Assembly (NCBI RefSeq): GCF_017591435.1
Contig: NC_059289.1
Coordinates: forward strand, 16,413,426 to 16,477,425
Length of the DNA stretch: 64,000 bases
From: Portunus trituberculatus
Lineage: Eukaryota > Arthropoda > Malacostraca > Decapoda > Portunidae
Reading direction: 5' to 3'
A program made the translations under genes and the position numbers. Below are positions 14,200 to 45,619 of the stretch, in pieces. How positions within the stretch are numbered: the stretch's first letter is position 1; each line of letters starts with the position of its first letter. The notes under the pieces were generated by a model. It worked only from the letters and a program-made list of their open reading frames with translations. It was not told the DNA's origin and searched no databases.

Positions 14200-14407
14200 C
14201 CTCTTTAATACTAGAACGCGTTTTCATGCTTATTCTGATCAATATTTAGTCATTTTATGCAGCTTCAGAAACTTATGTTGGGATTAAAATAGCAAAGACT
14301 CTGCCTATTTAATCTTTTAACCTCCATAGATCCTTCCTAATGCAAATACATTCATCTAATCATACCCCAAAAAATCGTGGTAAAAATACGTCTCAGTACT
14401 GAAGGGG
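14200..14407. mobile_element. ~208-bp MITE flanked by TTAA (copy 1)
   Basis: TTAA at 14196-14199 and 14408-14411 flanks inverted ends CCTCTTTAATACTAGAACGC and, from the right, CCCCTTCAGTACTGAGACGT. TTAA target use and CCY-type ends fit a piggyBac-derived short element. A second copy lies at 11657-11862. Confidence 0.65.
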
Positions 14408-14706
14408 TTAAGCTTAACATGAAGGGCAGACACAACTGAAGTTTCATTATCCAAAGCCAACGAAGAAGAAATACGTTGTAGGAAATGATGGAGATGTTAC
14501 AATGCGTTACAGATGCAGAGAAATTTTGTGTGTTACGACATTTTAATATCGGTAGTAAAAGTACGAAGGAGAGGGGAGAGAAAAAAAGAGGAAGAAGAAT
14601 GAAAAATGAAAGGAGGGTTTCGAAATTACGATGGTATTTCAAAGCGTTACATGTAGATATTCTTTTTCATACGGTTGTTATGAAAATTTAATATGAGTTG
14701 TAAAAA

Positions 14707-14766
<60 letters not shown>

Positions 14767-15636
14767 AAGGGGAGGGGACAAAAAAAAACGAGGTCCCTAA
14801 AAAAGTTGGTTTGGAAAAAAATGAGAACGAAAAAAAAAAAAAAAAAAAAAAAAAAGGCAAGGTTCGTCAGGACAAGAGAAGGTTTCGTCTGGAAAAGAAA
14901 ATGAGAAAAAAAAAATCGTCGGGGAGAGAATGAAAAGTGAGAGAGAAAAGAGGTTCGCTGGGAAACAAGAAGGGAACAGAGAAGGATGACGCTCATCGGG
15001 TAGAGGACTAAAAAAAAAGAGGGAGGGTGGGAGGATTCATCGAGAAAATTAGGCAGGGGATAAAAAAGAGATTTCCTTGAAAGTTAAGACCAAATAGAAG
15101 AAAAGTATAAATAAACAATAATTGATAGACAGAGCAGGAATTTGTTGCATAAATTAATAAGGTAGTATAAGGAATTTAGGAGACTTTCATTAGCTATCAA
15201 GACCAAAAATAAAAATAAATGAATGAATAAATAAATAATGAAAATGAGGATAAATAGGTAAATAAGTGAAATAAAAGGACTACTCTTGAAAAAAAAAGGA
15301 GTGAGGGTGAGGGAAGGTATTTCGTCTTCACTGGCAAGATTAACGTATCGGCACTTGACTGGCGTTGAAGGGGAAATAATGCAGTGTCAGGCTGGAGGCG
15401 GCGATATGAAGTGATGATAGGATACACTAGCGTCGTGTTAAAGGACTGGGGGGAAGGGGCTGGAAGAAGGGGGATGGAGGGTGGGAGGAGTGGCGGGGAG
15501 GCGGCTGGCTTGTACAGGATAACAAAGTGCAGCTCAAGGATACTGACAGTGTTGAAGTGACCCGCACTGCTATCGAGATCGGAGCATTAATCCTCATGAC
15601 GAGATATACACAGGCTGATACACACACACACACACA

Positions 15637-15670
<34 letters not shown>

Positions 15671-16080
15671 ACGTGTGGTAGATCCATAAATTTTGCGAAT
15701 GTCATTGTAGGTTTCAGAATACGTACAGTGGGAGGATAGTGTGGGCGGCGGTAGGTGGAGCCTGTTGTGTATACAGGCCGCTGGGAGGGCAGTGTGTCGG
15801 TGGAGTGGGGGGATGCGAACCTCAGACCTCGACAGGGTGAGAACAGATGGGTTAGGTGGGGCGGCATGGTGGTGGTGTGAGAGGGTGGCAATAGTAGGAG
15901 AGATGGGCGGCGTGAGTGGGTGGGATGGGTGGCAGTGTGAGGGCGGGGTTGCAGGCGGTGGGAGGCAGATGGGAATCAATGCGAGGGGCCGAGTAAGCAT
16001 TTTCCCTTGGCGGACGGCCAGACCCGCACCCTGCCGCCACCGCCGCTGCTCACACTCCTACTGGTGTTGATGATAGCCGC
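14408..16080. repeat. Purine-rich intergenic DNA with (GA)n, poly-A and (CA)n-(CT)n arrays
   Basis: (GA)n 14712-14765, poly-A 14830-14855, and purine-rich sequence to about 15060. (CA)n 15621-15639 runs into (CT)n 15640-15668. 15730-16030 is G-rich (GGTGGG, GGGCGG words) on the plus strand. No gene recognised. Confidence 0.6.
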
Positions 16081-17599
16081 CAAAATCCTTCCATTATAAG
16101 AGTTCATTATATTGTAATTGGTGTCCACGCCGACGCCGCTGCTGCCGCCGATCACGACACGCCCGGCACGAGCGCGGCAGTGATCGCGTTAATGCAGCCT
16201 CGTGTATAATACAGTGCCCTGCCCATTTGCCGTTATTTATTTTATGTACTATTCGCTCGTTGAGGCGGCCACCATCAACAGAAAAATAGCCTGCACAAAA
16301 AAGTGCCCCAGTAATTTATTATCCACACGAGAGCGAACATTCGTTTTTTTTTTTTTTTTTTTTAAAGCCCGAAATTCCATAATCCCTGAATAATGGAGCT
16401 GTAATACACCAATTAATCTCCAAACTGAAAGTTCATTATTTTCAAGTTTGCATCCATTTTGCGTCGACGGCTCACAGTTTGACCTTTTTGAGTGTTTGCA
16501 AGGGTGAAGCTGGCGTGAGTATCCCTGCAGGGCACAGTTAAAGCCTTACAGCGGCACAGCCTGCCCTCGCCGTCAGTGGGATAAAGCTCATTCTTACAGC
16601 GTGCAGCTGGCAGCGAGTGCTCAGCGGTGCTTAAAGATAAAACTGTTTGGACGTTGATTCTGACGTGTGTCCAGTACTGCCGCCCTGAATAACTCACGAA
16701 GGGCACGCTTCCCAGAGACCAGCCGAGGCAGGCCTAACTACCTCTCTCGCTCACTCCCATTCCTCTCGTAAGTCTCAACACTTGATCAGACTCGCGCATT
16801 TACCAAATTAAAATAGGTACTACTGACTGTGATACGCAGTAAGAGTTGCTGTAATTCTTTCTAATCCTGATCTGCTGTGAATCAGAGTTAATAGATACAA
16901 AAGATTTTGAGTTTTAACAGAAAATACCAATGGCGGCTTAAAAAATAAATAAATATATAAAATAAAATAAAAGGTGTAGATGGCAGCAGCACGGGGCCCG
17001 CCCTATTCCTTTTTTCCCCTACAGAAACTTAGGATTCCACCCAGGTTTAAGCATACACGCAAACACCAAGCAGCCTAAGCTGACGATAAACTATCTTATA
17101 GCAGACTAGATTTCTTACTTTATTCGTGTAAAAATCACACATATCTTTGGCAAGGAATTGAGAAAATGAAATTGAATCTATCCTGGAACGTCACTGACTC
17201 AAGTGTGGTGAGTGACACGCCGTCTGAAGTGGTGATGATCTGTGTATGTACGATAATAACAGGAACATTCTCATTTGTTATTCTATAGTAAACGCACGGC
17301 GCGCACATCTTGGCGAATCCTTACTAAAGAGGCTTCCAAACCATGGTTGCTCACCAGGCAGCCACAGCAGAATTTAATCCTATCACTGCACCAGCTGCAC
17401 TGTGGGATGCCTGTGCTGGAAAATATAGGCAGCAGCAGTACTGTAGGTGCTGCACAAGCACAATAAGCCAGGACTCAGCATGGAGGGAAACCCGCCAATC
17501 AGTGTACGGCAATTTAACTTTTATTCTGGGAGTGATTCGATACACAGTATAGCACTACTTACTGCACCTTTGTACTTAAAGTCAAGTGCTAATTTCTCT
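16081..17599. other. Intergenic sequence with TAAT-rich patch
   Basis: 16080-16460 combines GC-rich pieces with several TAAT/ATTA cores (near 16313, 16413, 16437). No coding exon can be supported; short frames at 16.4-16.7 and 17.3-17.55 kb show no domain. Confidence 0.35.
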
Positions 17600-17867
17600 T
17601 ATGCATAAAATTGAACTAAGCCCTTGATGTGGAATACAATTATTTAAGGGTAAATTTTGGTCACAGATCCATTGGAGAGCTTCCTAATAAACTCAAAAGC
17701 CAACTTAAGTATTTGTTGATTTTTTTATTGTAAAAAAGCACAAAATTCATTTGTAGAATTTTCATGAGTGAAATTTAAAAATAGTGGTGCCTCAATGGAT
17801 CAGACCCTCCAGTAAAAAAAAATAAATAAATAAATAATATATATAAAATAAAATAATCATAATAATA

Positions 17868-17914
<47 letters not shown>

Positions 17915-18220
17915 TAATAATAATAATAAAAATTAAAAATAAACAAATAAAAAACAAAAATAAAATTAAATTAAAAACCAGCTATAGCATACCACCATCC
18001 AGTTTTGAGGAAAATGGCTTAACATAACATTAAAACATTCAATCACAATTACACCTACTGGAAAAAGAAAGATTTGGAGAGCTATCAACAAAAACCTGGT
18101 CCTCGTGTGAGTGGAGATCAGCTACTATTACCATCGCTTAACTGATAAATCTGCAAAAAAAACATATCAGCTACCATCAAGTACCAAATTTCCTTCAACA
18201 GTTCCATAACAATAAATTCC

Positions 18221-18309
<89 letters not shown>

Positions 18310-21300
18310 TTGTATTTTTTGTACATTTCCAATCGATTAATCCAAGACACTTTTAAAACACAAAATTTAATGCAATTATTCATCAACAAAGCTTCTAATT
18401 TGACTTGTTATCACTTCACAGAAAAACCTTCATTTTATCTTTCACACAAACTATGTAAGCCAAAGACAGACAGGTAAGACAAAGAAATATAGAAGGAGAG
18501 AAACGTTCACTCCCAGTCAGATGTCTCTGGTCATCCTACTGAATGCCAGACAAGTGTGTGACTGTCTTCACCAATGCTTGTCACAATTAAGGCATTTTCG
18601 CTTTCATTACTAAAAGTATACTGACCTTAGAGCTTCTCTTGGTTGACTTAAAAAAATTTATGACTTTAAGACAATATTTAATCCTTATTCATTTCAAATG
18701 GATTTTTTTTCTTTAAATAGCTTAATTTTAATCCATCACAAGGAATACATGTTGCACATTATCACCCAGTCTATGAGATTTGTCTTATAAATGCATCATA
18801 ATGAATGGGTCAATACTGCTCCTACTCTATCACCGACACATGAAAACAACACACCCAGGCATAAGTTTGTGTCTACTTCAACACAGTAGTCTTTCTCTCA
18901 CTGGCCATGCTCCACTGAGCTTGTATTGGGTCTCCTACACCTGTGCTACTCTTTCTAATCATGATGATATTAACTGCAGACCAAAGGTAGAAATGCTGAA
19001 ACCCACATACTGATTTGTCATACATCCACTTTAAGGAAATAATGAAATAAAATAAAATATAATAATAATAACCATAATAATGACAATAAAATAATAATAA
19101 TAATGATGATAATAATAATATCCTGTTCCATAACAAAAGACAACAAAAACAATGTTTTCCATTAGTTTGACTGTCAAATCAAAGCAAAAAGATAAAGTAT
19201 GTACACACTTTCCATCAGTACATCTCACTACTACATATGCATTAAATAATAAGCTGTATTTCCTGTTTGTGGTTGCTACTAACTCAACATGTGGTGGACA
19301 GAATGTGAGCACAGTTACTGCTGTCATTTTTTGGTGGATGGGGATTTTGTTTTCTTTATAGAACATGAACAGTAAAATTTTGTTTTATGCTATGGTTTAA
19401 TTCTACGTCTTATAGCTTTACAAGTATAGAGAAAATATATTGTATATACACAAGGACACAGGACATGATAAAATCTTGCAACTTTTCTTCTACATTTTAA
19501 GATTTCAAAATAGTACATATTTTCACTAAGCATCTACTTCAACCCTTAACATCTGATACAATGGTGGGAGCTACATACAATCCTGAACTCAATAGCATTT
19601 ACAGCCAATCTAACTAGTCTTTTTTTTTCACATACTAATGAATATAAAGACCTAGGTAAGGCTTAAACTATCATGTGCTATGAAATGTAGTAGTAACCCT
19701 ATGTTTAGGACCAATTCTCACAGATCCAACCAAGCTTGTAACAGCATTCACATCAGCACAAAACTCTTCTACTCAAAAGGAGTCAATAACCACAGGATGA
19801 AGTTATCTGCATACCTGGTTACCTCTTCAGCCACTCAATCTTGAGCCAAATGTGTGATCTTCCAAGAATACAGCTTTACCCACACAAACATTACCTTAAA
19901 CGCTAAGGTAGCCATGACATTGTTCAGTTGAAGCCTTATTTTAAGTACTAGCTAGATCTTAATTTTGTTGATCTCTTAATACTATGTGGCTTTCCTTCTG
20001 TTCAGCTTTTTGACAAAGGACTTGTATTTTCTTTTCCCCTTTTCCCAGCCTCTTCCTGAGGGCCTTCAACTGAAAGGTAAGTAAGGAGGTGTCTAGTGAG
20101 TAACTGTCATGGCACCAATCACTTATAGCACCTACCAACCAGCATGGTAGATTATTACAATGTTGTAATATAGGCTACTTTACCATATAATGAAGAAAAA
20201 TATTGGAGGAAAAAAAAAAAAAAAATTCAGTGCATATCCTCAACAAAGTTTACTTAGCAGCAATGAAAGAAAACCTCTGGAGCAATGGAAAAGACAAGCA
20301 TGACAGAACAGTTGCAGTAAATACCCATTCATCCACAAGCACACTGACATACATGCTACAAGATATTCATCAACTTGGGGATTTTGAGATTTACTGATAT
20401 CAGTCTTCCACATCTGTTGATCTAAATATTTCTGAAAATAAAGACATAAGAACTTCAGCCAACATGTTCCACTGTAGCACAAAAAAATATCCAGCAAATA
20501 ATCATCTCAGATAAAATTATTGCTTCCTTTCAAGTTATGACATCAAATACAATAGAAAATATAAACTTTAAAACTGTAGTATACACTTAACTTTAGGATG
20601 TATCTTATGGGATCTTAAGCTATGCATTTCTAGAGTGTGGCCTGAGTTAACTATTCTATACTTCACTGCCAATAGCTGCTTCTCAAAACTATTCCCACAA
20701 GATGAATGAGACATAAGACTCTATTGCATTCCCTCCTTATATTCTCAAACCTTCTCATCACAACATCAGAAAAGCACATGTCATCTAAGGTTCACTGAAC
20801 TGGATTCAGTGTTGCTCATCCTGTTTTCATATAACACCATAAAAACATATCTACATTACTGTGTACTTACAACTTTACTTCCTTGCATAACTCTTTCATC
20901 TCACCTTCCATACATTCATATATACACATAACTGAATCTAAATCATTCAATTCCCCCAACTAATGTGCTAAATAGAGAAAACAATTCATACAGCAGCAAC
21001 TGATCATTTCAAAGACAACAGCTAAAATAAAGAGCAGAACTTTGTGGGGAAAACTAAGTATATGTAGGCTCATTATGGGTTATGATGATTATACCAAGCT
21101 CAATATTCAATGAAATAGTGACCACAATTATTGGAACCAAAAATGTTCATCTAAGTGAATGCAAATAATGTATCAGTTTCAAAAATTGCTAAATCTGTTT
21201 GTTAATATTTTGAAAACAGTGCTAGCCCCATAGGTTAGAACACTGCTACCATACTCCTTGTGTGTTGTATAAGAGTGGTAGAGACAAGAGACTGGAACTC

Positions 21301-24083
21301 CATCCTGTTTTTTTTCTTTTTTTTCTTTTTTTCAATGACAAAAGCTAGTCTTGGCTATCCCCCACCTAAGATAAATGCTATATCAAATAAGAGGCATCTA
21401 GAATCAAAACATTATAAGCACCATCAAAAATAAATAAATAAAAACAATTGTCTAGTCTGATGTGTGACAACATAACCATTCAAGGCATTACAGACTGCAA
21501 ATAGTATACCCTCTTTCAATCAATAAATGCAGTCTAAAAGATAAAAGTGCATGATTCCCTTTAACTCACCCACCAATGGCCTGTGCTATTATGATTGGCT
21601 GGGAGGCTACACATGTAATTTACATTCCTATAATTCTACTTCTTCACCCAGGAGAATCTAAGACCAGCAAAAATCAGTTACCTATATCCTTTATATAGTG
21701 AAAATTATCATACTTATAGTTTTACAAAGATAAGGCAATGATAACTGGATAGAGCAAGCTTTGGTGAGGTACTTGGTATGTACCAGCAACTCAGTGTCCC
21801 CCTGCAGCAACAGCAGCAGCAGCAGTGCTTACTATGTTGTGATTCTAGATACCTAGTATGATGTTTCAGCTAACTTTATACATAATCTTTTAACAGCATT
21901 CAATCTCAACATAAAATTTCCAGTGTTACCAAATGTTTGATCTGGACCTTTATGGAACTCCTGAAGACCATTCACCAGCATCACTTACAATGCTAGTGTT
22001 GTGTATAACCTAAAAGCTTATATATATATATTGTAGTCACAAAGTATTTTGAGGTACTGTTACGAAGAAATACTGAGATGAAACTTTTGTACTCTCAATA
22101 ATTAATCATCAAAGAGCTCTTTAACCACAAGAAAACGCTAAATCTATAAAGAGCAACTCCTTGAACACTTAATAATATGCACATTTGTGATTGACTATTT
22201 GTCAGGTACTAAATTTGCCCTTTCTTCCCACTGAATTGGATTATCTTGCATTTATTTATTACCCATGTATAGAAAATGGTAAGTTTATATATGCAAACAT
22301 AGCAATTTGTAATAACATAATGACTCACATCCACAATAAATCCAGTATCACTTATTTCAATTAAATGTTTTATCCAGAAACAAAAATAACATCCTGTTTA
22401 ATTGTAACAGGTAACCTTTTCTGGAAACCTGCAGCACCAACAGAGATCATGGCAACTAGCCACACCCAACAATCCCTATTGGCTCGGCTTATATCATGAC
22501 AATACTTGTACTTTAGGTAGGTTTCAAATCCCAGCAGCTGAAATGTGTTTTGCCTCATCTATCTTCGCTTTGGTTTGGGACTCATGAAGGGTGCAGACCT
22601 CTTACCCACTCCAAGGCCAAGTATAGTAACTGGATTATCACAAGCTAACTTTTCCAGGTTTTTCAAAATTCATTTACTGATCATTCTGCAAGGAAGGATA
22701 AGCAGATGTAAAGATTGAATGCCATTTTTCCTGACTAGACATGAATCCAAGTCAATAAACTATATATGTACCATGATACCACATGATTATACAACAATAT
22801 ACTCTCTCAAATTAATCTTTTATTCTACGACCAGTACTGGTATCCCACAACCTACAATCTACATAACTTCATTAACAGAGGAATAGAAACCATGAGTGCA
22901 ATCTCAAATATATAAGAATCACAACGCTCTTCAAAATAAAGCTCTTTTAATAAACATGTTTACAAAGGTATAAGCCATTATCAAATTTGTAAGTGGAACA
23001 GCTTGTTTTACAAAATATTATGTTGTCTGTATTGGGCATTCTCACTAAACATTCTTAAAAATGAAGCTGCATGTCTCTTTGATCACTGTGCTGTCTCAAC
23101 TGGGACCAAGGATTCCTAAAGAATAAAAGCTTGGGCTTAAGGTCAATTCCTAATGCAAAAAATCAATATTTCTCCTTTTTAAGAAGGAAGTATTTAAGAA
23201 GGAAGTATTGCAGGAGACTCAAATTACTGATCTTCACTTCACACATACATTTCTTGCATTCCCAATTTTTTTTTTCTTTAAACTTTCAATTACTGCCTGA
23301 TAATATAAACATCATCTCACACCTGTCACCTCATTTTCTAAACATATTTGTTTTCCTTTCCTCCTAATTACAAACTTCTCCAATTTTGTAATTAATTTTT
23401 CCATTCTTACAATTCAAACACTTTCATAATGACCAATTCAAACAAGTTATTCACTTTAATTGATTCATAATTAGACTACCAAATTTCCATCTTCCTTCCA
23501 TGCCATAAAACAGAACAAACTTGCTTTCTGTTCTCCTCAGAAAGTGTGCAGTAAATACATTAAACAAGCACCAACTCATACGAGATATTGTAAGAACATT
23601 AGTATTTACAATACACTTACATAATGATTCTTAATCAAAGAATGTATAAATTATATCAAATACCAAAGATCACATAAGTGGTCAACAATTCCAGTCATCT
23701 ACTGACCTCTTATGACAGTCTAAACACATTGCATATCCCCTTGACTTTTCCTGAGAGACAGTTTATATAATGTTCCTAATGCTAAGATAGTTCTAATGAT
23801 GCAATCCCCTCACTTCCAGTAAGATTTTTTTTCTGAGAATTTAAACACAAAGTCTTGAAGTGGAAAGATTGAGTGTATTATCATCAATGTATGATACATA
23901 CTACCATGTTGTACAAATGGTGTTCTTGTCACCAATTCTCCCCCCCACCATACTTTTAACACCATTATGGGAATATCAGCCTAGTGTATGGGTCATATAT
24001 ATCATAATATAAATTTAGGCTTCTATGCCCTAAAGTGATCTGGCATGACTACCTTCCTTAAAAAAAAAAAAAAAAAAAAAAAA

Positions 24084-24177
<94 letters not shown>

Positions 24178-24240
24178 ATAGAACCCATAACTTAGTTGTG
24201 ATTTTCACATACATAGATAAGGGCAAAATAAACTTACCTA
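17600..24240 (-). other. AT-rich unique sequence downstream of PSIP1-like gene; possible 3' UTR
   Basis: No credible coding exon is visible on either strand. The stretch is AT-rich and largely non-repetitive apart from an (AAT)n run near 17862-17912, a pure (TA)n at 18224-18308 and AAT-type runs near 19060-19120. Its position behind the last minus-strand exon fits a long 3' UTR or intergenic spacer; I cannot place a polyadenylation site with confidence. Confidence 0.35.
24060..24175 (+). repeat. poly(A)-(TA)n array
   Basis: About 24 A residues followed by (TA)n to 24175, just beyond candidate terminal exon B of the PSIP1-like gene. A similar poly(A)-(TA)n compound occurs at 26753-26873, which may reflect two retroelement tails that grew TA repeats. 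Confidence 0.85.
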
Positions 24241-24301
24241 GCAAGTCATTCTAATATCTGCTATTTGTGATTCTTTCAAGATGGCTATGGCAGTAATTCC
24301 G

Positions 24302-25571
24302 TTATTTCACTGCAGCAGAATACTCTTCCTTATTGGCAATTTCCAACATACCATTCCTGATGTCCCTTACTTTTCATCAAACTTATTGAAAAGTACAATT
24401 CCTGTTTGTAAATTGTCATTTATATCATCAATTCTATTCAGATGCACAGACAGCAGTTAGATTAAGTTGGATTCAGAACCTTCTTAGGAACTAAATCATG
24501 GAGTGGTACACAAGCTCACTTAAAATTTTAAGATTTCTTCAAAAAGGAAACAATTTCAACATTGTTAATGGAAATCTGTAGGTATGTTTTACCAACATAT
24601 AAGACAATGCCGGATGTGGTTGATGATACTCAGTGTGATCATGACTAATCAAATATTCAGCATTATATCAGCAGTTAACATAACTGTGGTCACAATCATC
24701 CTTTCCCTCCTAATCATTTCTTCTTGAATAGTCAACTGCTGCTCTCTGGATTCCTATCCCTCTGATACAACTCAATTTGGTTTGAAGATATTGATAAACC
24801 TGAGAAATGAATTTCTAAAATGTTTGCTGATTGTATTGTTCCCATCTATTAGTGCTATTAATTATGATAATTAATTTCATTTAATTAAGACCTGTAATAT
24901 CCAAAAAAAACTTTTCTCAAAATTTTGCGATTCTTAAACAACCAACAAGCTCTGTGTACTAGGCCAGGAAGCTTTTACATGCACACACATATACACACAC
25001 TCACACAAACTCACACCATCCTGTTTATAGAATTCATTTTAATAGTTTTATCATAACCAAAGACATCTAACCAGAGCATATCACAAATAAAGAATCACTA
25101 CAGCTATTGTCTTACTACAGAAAAATAATAATTTTAATGGAAAATTCATCCAAGAAGAAAGTGCATAAAGTTTTGAAATTTGGTATTCACCAACTTAGAA
25201 GCTACATTTATTTTAATAGTTTTATTGTAATGTACCATCTCATTTGTTTGTGAGATCAGCCATATGAAAACAAATAACTGATTGATGCTATTACTCTTAA
25301 AATGAAGATTAAAAAAAACAGGCAATTAAAAATTGTACCAACAAAATTAGAGTAAGGTCCTGATATGAACAAATTACATTAACTCTTATCCTAAGATGAC
25401 ATGTTAAATGGTGACATGAAATAGTAATGGAGCCAAATCCAGTGCTTTGGACAAAGGATCAAACACTAAATCAATTCCATACCCCACACACTCCCTCAAT
25501 CCCCTCATTACTTAGGTAAAAATAAAACATAAAGTTTTGGATTGACTAAAAGCCTATGGATCTATTGAATC
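24302..25571 (-). other. Unresolved terminal exon of PSIP1-like gene (two candidates)
   Basis: Exon 13 ends at 25932 in phase 1 with a good GTAAGT donor, so at least one more exon must follow. Candidate A starts at 25571 after a good acceptor (tctcatttgcag) and adds nine residues before TAG at 25548-25546. Candidate B starts at 24309 after a weaker acceptor (attctgctgcag) and adds two residues before TAA at 24304-24302; a strong donor (CTAG/GTAAGT) follows at 24240, so B would have a 3' UTR intron. Sequence alone does not decide between them, and either makes a protein of about 648-656 residues. Confidence 0.4.
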
Positions 25572-25931
25572 CTGCAAATGAGATTGTTAAGCATTCAGAC
25601 ACTTGACCACTTCCCTCATTACCAAGAGAAACAGGAGTTGGAGTGGGATGAGTAGAGGGTTAATTTCAGGTGTTCAATCATCATAGCCACAATAACTGGA
25701 TTTGGCTGTGGAACTATTTTACATCAGATATTAACATTTCATTTTGGGAAAGAAAAAAATGTGTAATTCATTCATTATGCCAGGAACTCACCCTTAAATC
25801 TTAATGGTATAGTTTTCAATCAAACTTCCAATAACTCAATTTGTGCAGAATTTGGAATTGAGCACAGCTTGTAAGTGGGAGAATATGGTATATGTAATAG
25901 TATTTCAACAAAAGTATATCTTGTTACTTAC

Positions 25932-43928
<17,997 letters not shown>

Positions 43929-45619
43929 TTTGAATTTGCTTAGATGACTATGTTGTCCCACGTCCCCGAGTGGCGCCAACACCTCTTCCGCCGCTCACTT
44001 GGTCTGCCGCGCTCTATCTAAGCCCCTCCTAACGTCCAGGGTGATTACGGTTCACCGAGGTCCTGTAGGAAGCCGGTAATACCAATTTCTTTGTGTATTT
44101 GATGCGAAAACTGTGTTGTAATAAAGGACACACTCAGCGGGGCCTGGTCGCCATAATGGTAAACAACGTCTTCAAATGAGCGTCGTCTTGCGTCACTGTA
44201 CACGCCGCTTCCCGCTACACGCGTTTTTTTTCATACATAATTTATAATTTTATTCACAATTATATGAACAAAAATCATTCATAGAATTAATCGAAACAAT
44301 ATAATGCAAAGGCAATTGTTTCATGTTACAGTAGGATATATTTTTACAAGGACACTTAGGAAATTTAAGCAAAATTTTACCATATATTATCGATATTGTA
44401 GTTCAGTTTATATGCTTACACATATAAAGCAAAAGAAAATACTTATTTCCATATATAATTAAATAAACAAACAATAGATCCGCGAGATATGTTTTATGTA
44501 TAACCAATGACCAAATTTGTGTCTAAACTTTTCTTTTATACGAATACGATACAATACACAAAATAGTCCTTAAAGTTAACCTAATGCAGGAACGTTTGCA
44601 TTTCGTCCATCATCACCTACATACGTGCTTACAAGTAAACAATTAACGTGCGACAGAATTATAGGCAATGGTTTGACACAATTAAGGCTGAAAAGATACG
44701 TACCATAAGAATACATTGTACTGTATGGAGTCAGTCTCTGATAGTTTCTGTGAGTCAAGAAATTCAGTACTCGGACATTTCATGTATTACAAACTGATAG
44801 GTATTAATGTAAATGCACACAGACAGGTAGATGGATAATTTGATATGTGTATATACCTACTGTACTTGTGTAGATGCATAAGTCACTAATTGATTGACTG
44901 GAGGAGAATTCTCATATACGTACTACAATCCACCTATAAAATTACTTGATAACTTTCTACATCCAACGCGACTGCATTATCACAAGTTGTGTACAGTACA
45001 TGTACGTACCAGTGCGTGATAATTTAATTATGTTATAACTTGATTAAAACCACAAATATGATCCTAATAACTTGATAATATTACTAGACTGCTTTAATTT
45101 TTGTTTAAAGGTCTAATATGAGTGATTATTGGGATTGATTATTCTCATTAATTCAAATTCTAATTCATTGTTGTATTTCATTCAGTGCCTCATTGTACCA
45201 TCATTTTACTCGACTTCACCATGTACAGTATCAATCTACAGGTAATATGAAGGTTTTCAAAAGTAACTCTTCTTATTACTAATCATTAATAACTTATTGT
45301 ATTACCAAAATGCAAAAAAAAAAAAATAAATAAATAAATATTCGCATTTTTTCACGTCAAACCCTCACAAATCACATGCAACGATCCTGCCTTCCCAGAG
45401 CCATGAGCCAGGCACAGGGAGGCTGCTGTAATACATAGGGTGTAGGCACACGCCTTGGCGGCACTACACACCACATGCAGGCCTACGAGATACAGTGAAG
45501 TGGGGAAAAAACGCTTTACATTAATGAAGGTGAGGGCGGCGGTGCGCATGCGCGGCGGAAGGTGCGGGACAGTGATAACACAGCCTCGCCGCTCCTCTAT
45601 ATTGCCATTTTTCTCCACC
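43929..45619. promoter_or_regulatory. Head-to-head intergenic region between PSIP1-like gene and UBE2G1
   Basis: The two start codons diverge with 1,691 bp between them. GC-rich ends (43929-44230 and 45440-45619) flank an AT-rich middle without open frames or recognisable repeats except (AAAT)n near 45315-45340. Two separate promoters, one at each GC-rich end, fit better than one shared bidirectional core. Confidence 0.45.
45543..45554 (+). promoter_or_regulatory. NRF-1/ewg palindrome in UBE2G1 promoter
   Basis: TGCGCATGCGCG is an exact match to the NRF-1 consensus YGCGCAYGCGCR, 66 bp upstream of the UBE2G1 ATG, and is followed at once by GCGGAAG, an ETS-type core. The surroundings (45530-45600) are GC-rich inside AT-rich DNA. 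NRF-1 plus ETS near the start is typical of TATA-less housekeeping promoters. The transcription start itself cannot be read from sequence. Confidence 0.6.

Noticed and set aside
16413..16706. 97-codon minus-strand frame as a gene
   Set aside because: No recognisable domain, no splice partners and no codon-use evidence; left as unassigned.
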